A stretch of 64,000 bases of DNA. It comes from Bradyrhizobium sp. AUGA SZCCT0158 (lineage in GTDB: Bacteria; Pseudomonadota; Alphaproteobacteria; Rhizobiales; Xanthobacteraceae). This document shows, in pieces, positions 33,103-42,335 of this stretch. The position numbers and the translations under genes were made by a program. Every line of letters begins with the position of its first letter. The stretch's first letter is position 1. Under the pieces are notes generated by a model. That model saw only the letters and a program-made list of their open reading frames with translations, was not told the origin of the DNA and searched no databases. The stretch covers positions 1-64,000 of the forward strand of contig NZ_JAFCME010000019.1 in the NCBI RefSeq assembly GCF_018130065.1. Reading direction: 5' to 3'.

Positions 33103-33815
33103 CGTCCCACGTCGGCGAACGGCTGGATCAACTTCAGCTTGGCGGCGAGGCGGATGCTGCGCTTGCCGGCCAATGCGGTTGCCTCCATTTCGGCACCGTT
33201 GGCGTCGCAGCGGCCTGAGAAACCGATGCCGACTTCATAACCGCCGAACAGCGGATGCTCGGCCTTCGCCGGAGTGTGTTCCTGATTGACGAACTCGCCC
33301 TTCCAGCTGCCGTTCGCCGAACTATAGGCCCCGAGGTAATAGAAAAACGCGTCGCCGCCGAGAATGCGGCCGTCATGCAGCAGCATCACGCCGGTATGCC
33401 CGCCGGCCAGGCCGTCCAGCATCCGGATGTCGATCGAGTAGAGTCCGCTGATGATGCCGCCGTCGCCGACCATACCGGGCGGCGGAACGTCGTCATTGCC
33501 GAGCGGCGTCATGAGCGCGCGAAACACCGAGCCGGCGTCCTCCACCACTTCACCCGCGAAGCGATAGGCCTGGCCCTCTGCCCTGCCGCGTATACTGAGC
33601 GTGACCTGGTCGGAACTGACCAGCGATCTAGGGCGGGGCGACGGGCTATGGCGCCGGGTCCTGAGCCTGGCGACGATTTCGCCGTTCACGATCTGGTAGC
33701 TGCCGAAATGGGCGAATGCCGTATTGCCGCCAAGCATCGTTCCGGCATTGGCGTACAGCACGCTGCGGCCGGAGCCCTCGTTGATGTCGTACTCGACCTT
33801 GTACAATCCCTCCAC
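33099..33815 (-). CDS. Protein with two tandem GrlR-like domains
   Basis: The 238-residue protein reads as a duplication. MEGLYKVEYDINEG...NAGTMLGGNTAFAHFGSY (1-43) matches the second-half segment SGLYSIDIRMLDG...LLHDGRILGGDAFFYYLGAY (from about residue 125). This GLY...GGG(x)FxxxGxY pattern is the one I know from GrlR-type regulatory proteins, which in Bradyrhizobium are usually single-domain. GrlR itself is a small beta-barrel that represses the enteric LEE regulator Ler. There is no evidence for such a target here. No signal peptide is seen. Confidence 0.7.
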   Translation of the reverse strand: MEGLYKVEYDINEGSGRSVLYANAGTMLGGNTAFAHFGSYQIVNGEIVARLRTRRHSPSPRPRSLVSSDQVTLSIRGRAEGQAYRFAGEVVEDAGSVFRALMTPLGNDDVPPPGMVGDGGIISGLYSIDIRMLDGLAGGHTGVMLLHDGRILGGDAFFYYLGAYSSANGSWKGEFVNQEHTPAKAEHPLFGGYEVGIGFSGRCDANGAEMEATALAGKRSIRLAAKLKLIQPFADVGR

Positions 33816-33872
33816 GACACCGCCTCAATTCTGCTCTGCCCAGCAACCTAGCGGGTCTGCCGGTGGCGGTAA

Positions 33873-34688
33873 CTAGCGATCTTCCGAACTAATAGGGGCC
33901 GTCACCTTCCTTCGCCCCTTCCACCACAGCGCCAGGTTCCACGAGACGCAGGTCGCGAGCCCGAGGCTTAGGCCGATCACCGAGCCGAACTGCAGCGCGG
34001 CGACGTGCAGGACGGCAATCGCAAGGCCCAATCCGATCAGGCCCCAGGCGCTGTTGGCGAGCACGGCCGCGGTCGGCGGGCCGCCGATGCGCGGATGCAG
34101 GATCAGCATCATGGAGGTGAACACGATCGGAAACAGCGCCATGATGCCGCTGATTTTCGGACCGACCCAGCCTGACGTCGTGACCACGGTCGCGACCAGT
34201 GTCGCAACCAGCGAGGCGCGCAGGGGAATGTCGTACCAGCGCCGCACGACCGGCGGCATCTTGACGTGACGGTAACGCGCGAGCAGCGGCACGCAGATCG
34301 CAAAGGCGATCGCATTGACGATCAGCCCGCCCGCCAGCGTCCAGTGTACCGCGCGAATGATCGAGGCGAGTGCGATCCACACCGCGACCGCGGCAAGGCA
34401 ACTGACGACCGCGCTGCGGCGCTGCGCCAGCACGACATAGGTCAGCCCCAGAAAAATCGTCGCGGCGTTGATCGGCAGGCTCGCCAGTGCGCCTTCGGCG
34501 ATGAAGGCCGCGTCATGATCGAGCGCGAGGAACACGTAAGACGGCCCCGCCGAAATTGGCAATGTCGCAATCAGCGCGCCGATCACCGGGCCCGACTTCT
34601 CGGTGACGATGGACGCCGTCACCACGAACGCCGCGGTAATCACCATGCGCAGGACGAGCGTCAGCAGGAAGATGGATTCGGGGGACAT
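33873..34688 (-). CDS. Polytopic membrane protein of unknown function
   Basis: The 271-residue protein has about eight hydrophobic helices, starting MSPESIFLLTLVLRMVITAAFVV and containing GPVIGALIATLPISAGPSYVFL and a later half VGPKISGIMALFPIVFTSMM that resembles the first, suggesting an internal repeat. I do not recognise a characterised transporter family. The final part is a basic cytoplasmic tail (WWKGRRK). A palindromic repeat lies upstream, between it and osmC, so its promoter is probably embedded near the repeat. Confidence 0.8.
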   Translation of the reverse strand: MSPESIFLLTLVLRMVITAAFVVTASIVTEKSGPVIGALIATLPISAGPSYVFLALDHDAAFIAEGALASLPINAATIFLGLTYVVLAQRRSAVVSCLAAVAVWIALASIIRAVHWTLAGGLIVNAIAFAICVPLLARYRHVKMPPVVRRWYDIPLRASLVATLVATVVTTSGWVGPKISGIMALFPIVFTSMMLILHPRIGGPPTAAVLANSAWGLIGLGLAIAVLHVAALQFGSVIGLSLGLATCVSWNLALWWKGRRKVTAPISSEDR

Positions 34689-34695
34689 TTAAAGC

Positions 34696-34817
34696 CGTCG
34701 TCCCGGCGAAGGCCGGGACCCATAGCCACAATTATTCGTGTGGCGCGAAAGGCGTCGAACATCGGTTGTTGCAACGAGGGGCCGCGGCGTATGGGTCCCG
34801 GCTCAAGGCCGGGACGA
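34696..34817. repeat. Palindromic intergenic repeat, CGTCCCGGC...GCCGGGACG type, copy 1
   Basis: CGTCGTCCCGGCGAAGGCCGGGACCCAT at the left (within 34696-34723) is inverted against ATGGGTCCCGGCTCAAGGCCGGGACGAC at the right (ending at 34817). It separates the membrane-protein gene from the osmC gene. Copies 2 and 3 are at 37113-37233 and 56096-56239. Confidence 0.85.
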
Positions 34818-34832
34818 CACCATACTGCAGAC

Positions 34833-35342
34833 TCACACCCGCTTCATCGACACCGCGACCTTGGGGCCGTTCCGGATGGTCTGATAGACCACGCAATAGC
34901 GCTCGGTGAGCTTTAGCAGCAGATCGAGCTTGTCCTGTGGGGCGTCGGTTTCGACGTCGAAGCGCAGGCGGATTTCGGCGAAACCGACCGGGGCTTCCTT
35001 GTCGACGCCGAGCGTGCCGCGGAAATCGAGATCGCCCTCGGCGATGACATGGCCGCTCTTCAGCGGAATTTCGACCGCGGTCGCCACCGACTTCAGCGTC
35101 ACGCCGGCGCAGGCGACCAGCGCTTCCAGCAGCATGTCGCCCGAACACAGTTCAAGCCCGGAACCGCCGGTGGCGGGATGCAGGCCTGCAACGGCCAGCG
35201 CGCGGCCGGTTTCGACCTTGCAGGTCAAGCCTTCATTGTCGATCGAGCCCTTGGCTTTGAGCGTAATGACAGCGGCTGAGGGATCGGACTTGTAACGCTC
35301 CTTGATCGGGGCCTGCATCGCACGGAGTTCGGCGGCGTCCAT
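34833..35342 (-). CDS. OsmC-family peroxide-reducing protein
   Basis: This 169-residue OsmC/Ohr-family protein has a paired redox cysteine motif in LELCSGDMLLEALVACAGV (about residues 65-83) and ERYCVVY near the C-terminus. OsmC/Ohr proteins reduce organic hydroperoxides, but some members of this subfamily have other roles. The sequence MDAAELRAMQAPIKERYK lacks a signal peptide, so it acts in the cytoplasm. It neighbours the sulfonate-type transporter on the same strand, across a 66-base gap. Confidence 0.8.
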   Translation of the reverse strand: MDAAELRAMQAPIKERYKSDPSAAVITLKAKGSIDNEGLTCKVETGRALAVAGLHPATGGSGLELCSGDMLLEALVACAGVTLKSVATAVEIPLKSGHVIAEGDLDFRGTLGVDKEAPVGFAEIRLRFDVETDAPQDKLDLLLKLTERYCVVYQTIRNGPKVAVSMKRV

Positions 35343-35408
35343 TTTTTTCTCCCGGATTTTTGTACATCCGGATTTAAAGCCTTATGGAGCCCAAGTCACC
35401 ACCCAATG

Positions 35409-36194
35409 TCACCACCACATCGCCTCGCCGGTGGTCGATTTGGCATCGGCGTCAGGCACGTTGCGGTCGAGCGAGCGATCCAGCGCGGTCAGCACGCGGC
35501 GCTTGAAATTGTCGAAGTGCGGCGAATTGCGGTCGCGCGGCCGCGCCAGATTGACCTTGATCTCCTCGAACAGCCGCCCCGGCCGCGGCCGCATCACAAG
35601 CACGCGATCCGCCAGCACCACGGCCTCATCGACGTCATGCGTCACCAGCATGAGCGTTGGCCGCGTGTCGTTCCAGAGGTCGAGCAGATGGTCCTGCAGG
35701 TCGCGCCGCGTGAAGGCATCGAGCGCCGAAAACGGCTCGTCCAGCAGCAGCACTTCCGGCTGCGGCACCAGCGCGCGCGCGATCGCGACCCGCTGCGCCT
35801 GCCCGCCGGACAATTCGCGCGGCCAGGCGTTGGCCTTGTCCGCAAGGCCAACCCGATCCAATGCACGCGCGACCTTTTCGCGTCGCGCGGCGGCGGACAA
35901 CTCAGAAAGGCCGAAGCCGATATTGTCGGCGACGCTCAGCCACGGCAGCAGCCGCGGCTCCTGGAAGATGATGCCGATTTTTGCGTGCGGAGCAGTAATT
36001 GCAATGTCGTCCAGGGTCACCGTGCCTGTGGTGGCGCGGTCGAGGCCGGCGATGGCGCGCAGCAAGGTCGACTTGCCGCAACCGGAGCCGCCGATGATGG
36101 CGACGATCTCGCCGAGCTTGATGTTGGCGGAAAACCGCTCCAGCGCGTGGACGCCGTTCGGATAGGTCTTGCCAACGCGATCGAGAGCGAGCAT
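35409..36194 (-). CDS. ssuB: SsuB/TauB-type ABC transporter ATPase
   Basis: This 261-residue ATPase has Walker A GGSGCGKST, signature LSGGQAQRVAIARAL and Walker B VLLLDEPFSALD, with the H-loop LVTHDVDEAV. The Nit/Tau/Ssu branch is suggested by the spacing and by LDAFTRRDLQDHLL after Walker B. The ATG overlaps the permease stop codon by one base. It drives the importer 35409-38213 together with the permease and binding protein. The gene is the last of that operon. Confidence 0.9.
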   Translation of the reverse strand: MLALDRVGKTYPNGVHALERFSANIKLGEIVAIIGGSGCGKSTLLRAIAGLDRATTGTVTLDDIAITAPHAKIGIIFQEPRLLPWLSVADNIGFGLSELSAAARREKVARALDRVGLADKANAWPRELSGGQAQRVAIARALVPQPEVLLLDEPFSALDAFTRRDLQDHLLDLWNDTRPTLMLVTHDVDEAVVLADRVLVMRPRPGRLFEEIKVNLARPRDRNSPHFDNFKRRVLTALDRSLDRNVPDADAKSTTGEAMWW

Positions 36195-37051
36195 CAGGCC
36201 GCTCCGCTTTTGCCGCCGAATGCGTCCTGCCAGCGTAGCAGCGGCGCGGTGGCGATCTCGATCAGCCAGTCGGTGGTCTTGCCCAAGATGGCGAAGATCA
36301 CGATCGCCGCGACGATCTGCGCCGGCTTGCCGAGCTGCTGGCCGTCGATCAGGAGATAGCCGAGTCCTTCGGAGGCGCCCATGAATTCGGCGGCGACGAC
36401 GAACATCCAGCCGAGGCCAAGGCCGACGCGCAGCGCCACCACATAGGCCGGCAGCACCGCGGGCAACAGGATGCGGCGGATCATCGCCGGGCCACTGAGG
36501 CGGAAGGTGCGGCCGACCTCGACGATCTTGCGATCGACCGAGAGGATCGCGCCCATCACGCCGAGATAGACCGGGAAGAACACACCGACCGCGATCAGCG
36601 CGATTTTCGAGGTCTCGAAGATGCCGAGCCACAGGATGAACAGCGGCACCCAGGCGATCGATGGAATCGCGCGCAGCGCCTGCACGGTCGGATCGAGCAG
36701 CCGGCGCGCCAGCCCCCAATAGCCGGAGATCGCCCCGAACAATGTGCCGGCGACGACACCGAGGATGAAACCCGAGGCGACGCGGCTCAGCGTCGCGATG
36801 ATATGGCGCGACAGCTCGCCGCTTTTGGCGAGTTCCACCATGGTGGCGAAGATTTTGGTCGGCGGCGGCACCAGCCGGCCGTTCGAGAGGCCCGCCCAGA
36901 CCGCGATTTCCCAGGCCAGCGCGAGTCCCACCGGCAGCAGCAGCCCCAGCGCCGGCCCCGCATAGCGCCGCAGCCGCGCCGACGACGCCTTCGTCTCGGG
37001 CGTCGTCGCATCGGTCCGTTCCAGCGCTGGCAGTTCAACGGTCATGGCCAT
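36194..37051 (-). CDS. ssuC: SsuC/TauC-type ABC permease
   Basis: This 285-residue BPD-type permease has about six helices. The EAA loop is the segment VGRTFRLSGPAMIRRILLPAVLPAYVV. The arrangement PAxxPRxxxAI near ALRAIPSIAWVPLFILWLG is typical of the Tau/Ssu/Nrt permeases. The ATG at 37051 is chosen among 37081, 37051 and 37045; none has a strong ribosome site. It pairs with SsuB and SsuA-type proteins. A palindromic repeat (37113-37233) separates it from the binding-protein gene upstream. Confidence 0.88.
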   Translation of the reverse strand: MAMTVELPALERTDATTPETKASSARLRRYAGPALGLLLPVGLALAWEIAVWAGLSNGRLVPPPTKIFATMVELAKSGELSRHIIATLSRVASGFILGVVAGTLFGAISGYWGLARRLLDPTVQALRAIPSIAWVPLFILWLGIFETSKIALIAVGVFFPVYLGVMGAILSVDRKIVEVGRTFRLSGPAMIRRILLPAVLPAYVVALRVGLGLGWMFVVAAEFMGASEGLGYLLIDGQQLGKPAQIVAAIVIFAILGKTTDWLIEIATAPLLRWQDAFGGKSGAA

Positions 37052-37112
37052 AGCAAGAACGCGTCTTTCGAGGGATTGCAAGGTGGCGGATGGCGACGTG
37101 TCACCATCCTTG

Positions 37113-37233
37113 CGTCGTCCCGACGAAGGCCGGGACCCATAACCACCGGCTCAAGAAAGGGACAAAGGCGGCGACCAACCGGGTGCAACAATTATCGCCG
37201 CGGCGTATGGGTCCCGGCCTTCGCCGGGACGAC
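37113..37233. repeat. Palindromic intergenic repeat, CGTCCCGGC...GCCGGGACG type, copy 2
   Basis: CGTCGTCCCGACGAAGGCCGGGACCC at the left is inverted against GGGTCCCGGCCTTCGCCGGGACGAC at the right. The outer arms match copies at 34696 and 56096. It lies inside the binding-protein/permease intergenic region of the SsuABC-like operon. Confidence 0.85.
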
Positions 37234-37238
37234 AATTA

Positions 37239-38213
37239 TCAATTCGTCGGCAGCGGGATCCGATCATCGATCAGGGCATCCAGCGTCGCCTTGACGTCGA
37301 CCGTGGCGGCGACGACACCGGCCTGCTGCAAAGCGAGGCCGGCGGCGAGGATGGACTCACGCTGCGGGGCGCCGATGCGGCTGTGGGTCAGTTCGGTGCG
37401 CTCCTTGAGCTGCTTGTCGACGACCGCATCCGGCAGCTTGGTGATGCCGATAAAGGTCTTCTTCAGGTCGTCGTAATTGGCCAGCGAATACTTGCGCGCC
37501 TCTTCATATACCGCGAGCACGCGGCGAACCGCGTCCGGATGGTCCTTCAGGAACTGCTCGCGTACATTGAGAATGCCCCAGGTGTTGGCGTCGGGCTTGC
37601 GGAAGAACAGTTTGGCGCCCTCCTCGACTTCGGCCTGCGCCATCATCGGATCGAGCCCCGCCCAGGCGTCGACGTCGCCGCGGATCAGCGCGGTCTTGCC
37701 GTCGGCGTGCTGCAGCAGCACCGGCGTGATGTCCTTTTCGGACAGGCCCGCGCCGAGCAGCGCGCGCACCAGGAAGATGTGCGGATCGGTGCCGCGCGTC
37801 ACCGCGACGCGTTTGCCCTTGAGATCGGCAATGCCGGCGATCTTGGAATCTTTGCCGGTCACCAGCGCGGTCCATTCGGGGCGCGAATAGACATAGATCG
37901 ACTTGATCGGATTACCGTTGATCTTGGCGACCAAAGCGGCCGAGCCCGCACTCGATCCGAAGTCGATCGATCCGGCGTTGAGAAATTCGAGCGCCTTGTT
38001 GGAACCGGCCGACTGCACCCAGACGACGTTGATGCCGTCCTTGGCGAACTCCTTTTCCAGCAGGCCCTTCTGCTTGAGGATCATCGACACCGGGTTGTAG
38101 GTCGCCCAGTCGATGCGAATTTCCTTGAGCGGGTCGGCGGCGAAGGCCGCACCGGGAAGCAAGGTCGAGGCTGCAATAACAGCAGCAAACGCGCGTCGTG
38201 AAATCCTGGACAT
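37239..38213 (-). CDS. ssuA: SsuA-type aliphatic-sulfonate-like periplasmic binding protein
   Basis: This 324-residue binding protein has a possible Tat-type signal (SRISRRAFAAVIAASTLLPGAAFAA) and mature start DPLKEIRIDWATYNPVSMILKQKG, a common start for the SsuA/TauA family. The motif GSSAGSAALVAKINGNPIK lies in the first lobe. GAGGAG with a further AGGGA lies before the ATG at 38213. The three genes form one operon, but no sulfonate monooxygenase (ssuD) or tauD is adjacent, so the ligand may be a sulfonate, taurine, nitrate or another small anion. Confidence 0.88.
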   Translation of the reverse strand: MSRISRRAFAAVIAASTLLPGAAFAADPLKEIRIDWATYNPVSMILKQKGLLEKEFAKDGINVVWVQSAGSNKALEFLNAGSIDFGSSAGSAALVAKINGNPIKSIYVYSRPEWTALVTGKDSKIAGIADLKGKRVAVTRGTDPHIFLVRALLGAGLSEKDITPVLLQHADGKTALIRGDVDAWAGLDPMMAQAEVEEGAKLFFRKPDANTWGILNVREQFLKDHPDAVRRVLAVYEEARKYSLANYDDLKKTFIGITKLPDAVVDKQLKERTELTHSRIGAPQRESILAAGLALQQAGVVAATVDVKATLDALIDDRIPLPTN

Positions 38214-38410
38214 TCCCTGGTCTCCTCATATCCCCAAAAACTGTCTTTTATTTCAATGAGTTAAACGGCGAGGTCAACCAGAAAATAGCTGCCGCGAAAG
38301 CTGCGCCCTGAGAACAGGTTTGTCCAAAGCAACGCGAATCCAGCATAGAACTACTGTTGCCTCACAATCATCCGTGACAGCGTCTGCGCCGTCCGATATC
38401 GGGATAGATC

Positions 38411-41206
38411 ATGGACAGCGTTGTGACCGAGGACCGCCCGGTGGCGGATGACCGTTTTGATACCGCGCGGATCACCGCCGCGATCGATGCGCTAGCCGAA
38501 AAAAATGCCGGCCGCGAGGACGTGTTCCGCTCGGCGATGGCGCAACTGCTGAAGGCCGAGTTGATCGCGGCGCGAAAAACCGCGCAAGCCGTGTTGCTGA
38601 AGGACCGTCACGGCCGCCGCTGCGCCGAGCGGCTGTGCTTCGTGCAGGACGAAATCATCCGCATTCTCTATTCCGCCGCCACGCGGCACCTCTATCGCTC
38701 GCATGTCCGATCGGGCGAAGAGCGCATGTCTGTCGTCGCCACCGGCGGTTACGGCCGCGGCCTGATGGCGCCGGAATCCGACATCGATCTGCTGTTCATC
38801 CTGCCCTACAAGCAAACCGCCTGGGGCGAGCAGGTCGCCGAGGCCATTCTCTATTGCCTGTGGGACATGGGGCTGAAGGTCGGCCACGCCACGCGTTCGG
38901 TCGATGAATCGGTCCGGCAGGCGCGCGGCGACATGACGATCCGCACCGCCATCCTCGAGACCCGGTTCCTGACCGGCGACCGGCCGCTCTACGACGAACT
39001 GGTCGCGCGCTTCGACAAGAACGTGGTGCAGGGCACCGCCGCGGAGTTCGTCACCGCCAAGCTCGCCGAGCGGGAAGAACGCCATCGCCGCGGCGGTCAG
39101 TCGCGCTATCTGGTCGAACCCAACGTCAAGGACGGCAAGGGTGGCCTCCGCGACCTCCACACGCTGTTCTGGATCGCGAAATATGTCTATCGCGTGCGCG
39201 AGACCGATGAACTGGTCGAGCGCGGCGTGTTCGACGCGCAGGAATACCGCACCTTCCGCCGCTGCGCCGACTTCCTGTGGTCGGTGCGCTGCAATTTGCA
39301 CTTCGTCTCCGGCCGCGCCGAAGAACGCCTGTCGTTCGACATGCAGCGCGAGATCGCGGTCCGCCTCGGCTATACCTCGCATCCCGGCATGCAGGATGTC
39401 GAGCGCTTCATGAAGCACTACTTCCTGGTCGCCAAAGACGTCGGCGACCTCACCGCGATCCTGTGCGCCAAGCTGGAGGACGAGCAGGCCAAGCCGGCGC
39501 CGGTGCTGAGCCGCGTCGTGGCGCGGTTCCGGCCCGGCATCAAGCGCCGCCGAGTGCCCGACTCTGACGATTTCATCATCGACAACAACCGCATCAATCT
39601 CGCCGCGCCCGACGTCTTCAAGCACGATCCGGTCAATCTGATCCGGATCTTCCGCCTCGCACAGAAGAACAACCTCGCCTTCCATCCCGACGCCATGCGC
39701 ACGGTGACGCGCTCGCTGAAGCTGATCAACACCGGCTTAAGGGAAAATCCGGAAGCCAATCTTCTGTTCATGGAGATCCTGACGTCCGACAACGCCGAGA
39801 CCGTGCTGCGGCGCATGAACGAGACCGGCGTGCTCGGTCACTTCATCCGCGCCTTCGGCAAGATCGTCTCGATGATGCAGTTCAACATGTACCACCATTA
39901 CACGGTGGACGAGCATCTGATCCGCTGCGTCGGCTTCCTGCAGGACATCGAGCGCGGCGGCAACGACGAGTTCACCGTCGCCAGCGACCTGATGCGCAAA
40001 ATCCGCCCCGAGCACCGCGCGGTGATCTACATCACCACGCTGCTGCACGACATCGCCAAGGGGCGGCCCGAGGACCATTCGATCGCCGGCGCCAAGGTGG
40101 CGCGGCGGCTGTGCCCGCGGCTCGGCTTCAACGCCGCCGATACCGAGACGGTAGCGTGGCTGATCGAAGAGCATCTGACCATGTCGACGGTGGCGCAGTC
40201 GCGCGACCTGTCGGACCGCAAGACGATCGAGAATTTCGCCGCCGTGGTGCAATCGGTCGAGCAGATGAAGCTCTTGACGATTCTCACCACCGCCGACATC
40301 CGTGGCGTCGGTCCCGGTGTCTGGAACGGCTGGAAGGCGCAATTGCTGCGCACGCTGTATTACGAAACCGAACCGGTGCTGACCGGCGGCTTCTCGGAAG
40401 TGAATCGCGCCCAGCGTATCGCGGTGGCGCAATCCGAATTCCGCGCCGCCTTCACCGAATGGCCGGAGCAGGAGCTCAACGCCTATATCGCGCGGCATTA
40501 TCCGGCGTACTGGCTCAAGGTCGAACTGCCGCGCAAGATTCGCCACGCGCGTTTCCTGCGAGCCAGCGAACAGGCCGGCCACAAGCTTGCGATCAATGTC
40601 GGCTTCGACGAAGCGCGCGGCGTCACCGAGCTGACGATCCTGGCAACCGACCATCCCTGGCTGCTGTCGATCATCGCCGGCGCCTGCGCGTCGGCGGGCG
40701 CCAACATCGTCGACGCGCAGATCTACACCACCACCGACGGCCGCGCGCTCGACACCATCGCGATATCGAGGGAATACGACCGCGACGAAGACGAGGGACG
40801 CCGCGCCACGCGAATCGGCGAGATGATCGAGCAGGTGCTCGAGGGTAAATTGCGCCTGCCCGAAGTGGTGGCGCGCAAGGCGGCCGCGCGCGGCAAGGTG
40901 CGGCCCTTCGTGGTCGAGCCTGAGGTGACCATCAACAACCAGTGGTCGGACCGCTACACCGTGATCGAGGTGTCCGGCCTCGACCGCCCGGGCCTGCTGT
41001 ACCAGCTGACGACGGCGATCTCGAAGCTCAACCTCAACATCGCCTCCGCCCATGTCGCGACCTTCGGCGAGCGCGCCCGCGACGTGTTCTACGTCACCGA
41101 TCTGCTCGGTGCGCAGATCACCGCGCCGACGCGGCAGGCTGCGATCAAGAGCGCGCTGCTGCACCTGCTCGCAAGCGAGGACAACGCCGCCCAGCCGGCG
41201 GCGTAA
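38411..41206 (+). CDS. glnD: Bifunctional [protein-PII] uridylyltransferase/uridylyl-removing enzyme GlnD
   Basis: The 931-residue GlnD senses glutamine and modifies PII. The nucleotidyltransferase motif GGYGRGLMAPESDIDLL begins near residue 111. The HD hydrolase motif LLHDIAKG is near residue 545. Two ACT domains sit near residue 740 (LTILATDHPWLLS) and 850 (IEVSGLDRPGLLYQLTT). This is the standard order NT-HD-ACT-ACT. The gene is preceded by 197 bases without other features and may have its own promoter. Confidence 0.97.
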   Translation: MDSVVTEDRPVADDRFDTARITAAIDALAEKNAGREDVFRSAMAQLLKAELIAARKTAQAVLLKDRHGRRCAERLCFVQDEIIRILYSAATRHLYRSHVRSGEERMSVVATGGYGRGLMAPESDIDLLFILPYKQTAWGEQVAEAILYCLWDMGLKVGHATRSVDESVRQARGDMTIRTAILETRFLTGDRPLYDELVARFDKNVVQGTAAEFVTAKLAEREERHRRGGQSRYLVEPNVKDGKGGLRDLHTLFWIAKYVYRVRETDELVERGVFDAQEYRTFRRCADFLWSVRCNLHFVSGRAEERLSFDMQREIAVRLGYTSHPGMQDVERFMKHYFLVAKDVGDLTAILCAKLEDEQAKPAPVLSRVVARFRPGIKRRRVPDSDDFIIDNNRINLAAPDVFKHDPVNLIRIFRLAQKNNLAFHPDAMRTVTRSLKLINTGLRENPEANLLFMEILTSDNAETVLRRMNETGVLGHFIRAFGKIVSMMQFNMYHHYTVDEHLIRCVGFLQDIERGGNDEFTVASDLMRKIRPEHRAVIYITTLLHDIAKGRPEDHSIAGAKVARRLCPRLGFNAADTETVAWLIEEHLTMSTVAQSRDLSDRKTIENFAAVVQSVEQMKLLTILTTADIRGVGPGVWNGWKAQLLRTLYYETEPVLTGGFSEVNRAQRIAVAQSEFRAAFTEWPEQELNAYIARHYPAYWLKVELPRKIRHARFLRASEQAGHKLAINVGFDEARGVTELTILATDHPWLLSIIAGACASAGANIVDAQIYTTTDGRALDTIAISREYDRDEDEGRRATRIGEMIEQVLEGKLRLPEVVARKAAARGKVRPFVVEPEVTINNQWSDRYTVIEVSGLDRPGLLYQLTTAISKLNLNIASAHVATFGERARDVFYVTDLLGAQITAPTRQAAIKSALLHLLASEDNAAQPAA

Positions 41207-41221
41207 TCCGTCGCTCTTCTC

Positions 41222-41626
41222 TCAGAACTGCGTGATCGGCTCCAGCTTCTCGCCCTTGCGGAACGCGCGCAGCGGCGCGGTGTCGGTATAGACCCGCTCC
41301 TCGATGATCTTGCCATTCTTGATCCGGAACTTGTCGACGCCGCGCCATTCGAACCTTACGCCGTTGACGTTCCGCGTGGTCTGCCATTCGATGATCACTA
41401 CGTCGCCGCGCGAGGTCCAGTCCAGCAATTGCCAGACGAAATCCGGCGCCGCCGCCGTCTGCACTTCCATCAGCCGGTCGAGTTCGTTGCCCGCCACGCG
41501 CCGGCCCACCAGCGGCGTATGCAGTGAGCCTTCGGGGTGCCAGAGATCGAGAAAGGCTTTTCCGTCCCGCGCCGCCCAGGCGGCGGCAAATCGCGTCACA
41601 AATTCCTGAATTTCTGCGTCCGTCAT
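41222..41626 (-). CDS. NTF2-like/SnoaL-type small protein
   Basis: The 134-residue protein has the NTF2-like pattern: MTDAEIQEFVTRFAAAWAARDGKAFLDLWHPEGSLHTPL followed by a long beta sheet ending RVYTDTAPLRAF. SnoaL-type proteins bind or isomerise small molecules, but many have no known function. The gene is convergent with glnD, 15 bases from its stop. Confidence 0.8.
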   Translation of the reverse strand: MTDAEIQEFVTRFAAAWAARDGKAFLDLWHPEGSLHTPLVGRRVAGNELDRLMEVQTAAAPDFVWQLLDWTSRGDVVIIEWQTTRNVNGVRFEWRGVDKFRIKNGKIIEERVYTDTAPLRAFRKGEKLEPITQF

Positions 41627-41717
41627 TGGTCGTCTCCGTGGTTGGAATGTGGGAGACGCTAGGGGCCGTGCATGAATCTGTCTGGCGGTTTACGGACGTG
41701 ACATGTGAGGGCTGATC

Positions 41718-41803
41718 GGGTGGGCAAAGCGAAGCGTGCCCACCATTCACGACGACAACGCAAGATGGTGGGAACGGCGCAAGAGCGCCTTTGCCCACCC
41801 TAC
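41718..41803. repeat. Palindromic intergenic repeat, GGGTGGGCA type
   Basis: The left arm GGGTGGGCAAAG is inverted against CTTTGCCCACCC on the right, with inner hairpins around GTGCCCACCATT and AAGATGGTGGG. The architecture matches the element at 1508-1589. It lies between the ogt gene's 3' end and the SnoaL-type gene's promoter region. Confidence 0.75.
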
Positions 41804-41807
41804 GTTC

Positions 41808-42335
41808 TCACTTTTTCAGCATTACCCCCTCATGCTCCAGCAACCACCGCTTCCGCTCAAGCCCACCGCCATACTTGACCAGCGCACCGTTGGCGCCGAT
41901 CAGGCGATGACAGGGCACGACGACGCTGATCGGATTGGAGCCGTTGGCATGACCGACCGCACGCATGGCCTTTGGCGCGTTCAGCATCGCTGCCAGTGCG
42001 CCGTAGCTCATCGTTGTACCCGCCGGTATTTTCGGCAATGCGGTCCAGACCTTTTGCTGGAACGGCGTACCCGCGACGCGCCACTTGATTGCGTTGAGGC
42101 GATCGAGATCGCCTTTGAAATACGCCGTCAGCGCCGTCTTCAACTCTTTCGGTGACTGCGCCTCTTTCAGATCGACCGGACCATATTGCAGCCGCAGCAA
42201 CTCCTTCATGCGCGGCCCGTGCTCTTCCCAATCCAGCGCACGCAGCAGACCGCCGGCATCGGTTACCAGCAACGCGGTTCCGATCGGCGTTTGCAGCCGG
42301 TCGAGATGGAAGGTTTCAGGCGGCTTCGCGCTCAT
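41808..42335 (-). CDS. ogt: Methylated-DNA--protein-cysteine methyltransferase (Ogt)
   Basis: This 175-residue protein has the acceptor cysteine Cys142 in VVPCHRLIGANG and the arginine-finger-type helix-turn-helix GTTMSYGALAAMLNAPKAMRAVGHANGSNP just before it. It repairs O6-methylguanine and O4-methylthymine by suicide transfer. The ATG at 42335 lies inside the last codons of the upstream ada-alkA gene, overlapping by 20 bases, so the two are co-expressed as an alkylation-repair operon. Confidence 0.93.
   Translation of the reverse strand: MSAKPPETFHLDRLQTPIGTALLVTDAGGLLRALDWEEHGPRMKELLRLQYGPVDLKEAQSPKELKTALTAYFKGDLDRLNAIKWRVAGTPFQQKVWTALPKIPAGTTMSYGALAAMLNAPKAMRAVGHANGSNPISVVVPCHRLIGANGALVKYGGGLERKRWLLEHEGVMLKK

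Noticed and set aside
39737..41164. 475-residue minus-strand frame over glnD
   Set aside because: Antisense shadow of glnD, rich in His, Asp, Gly and Arg.
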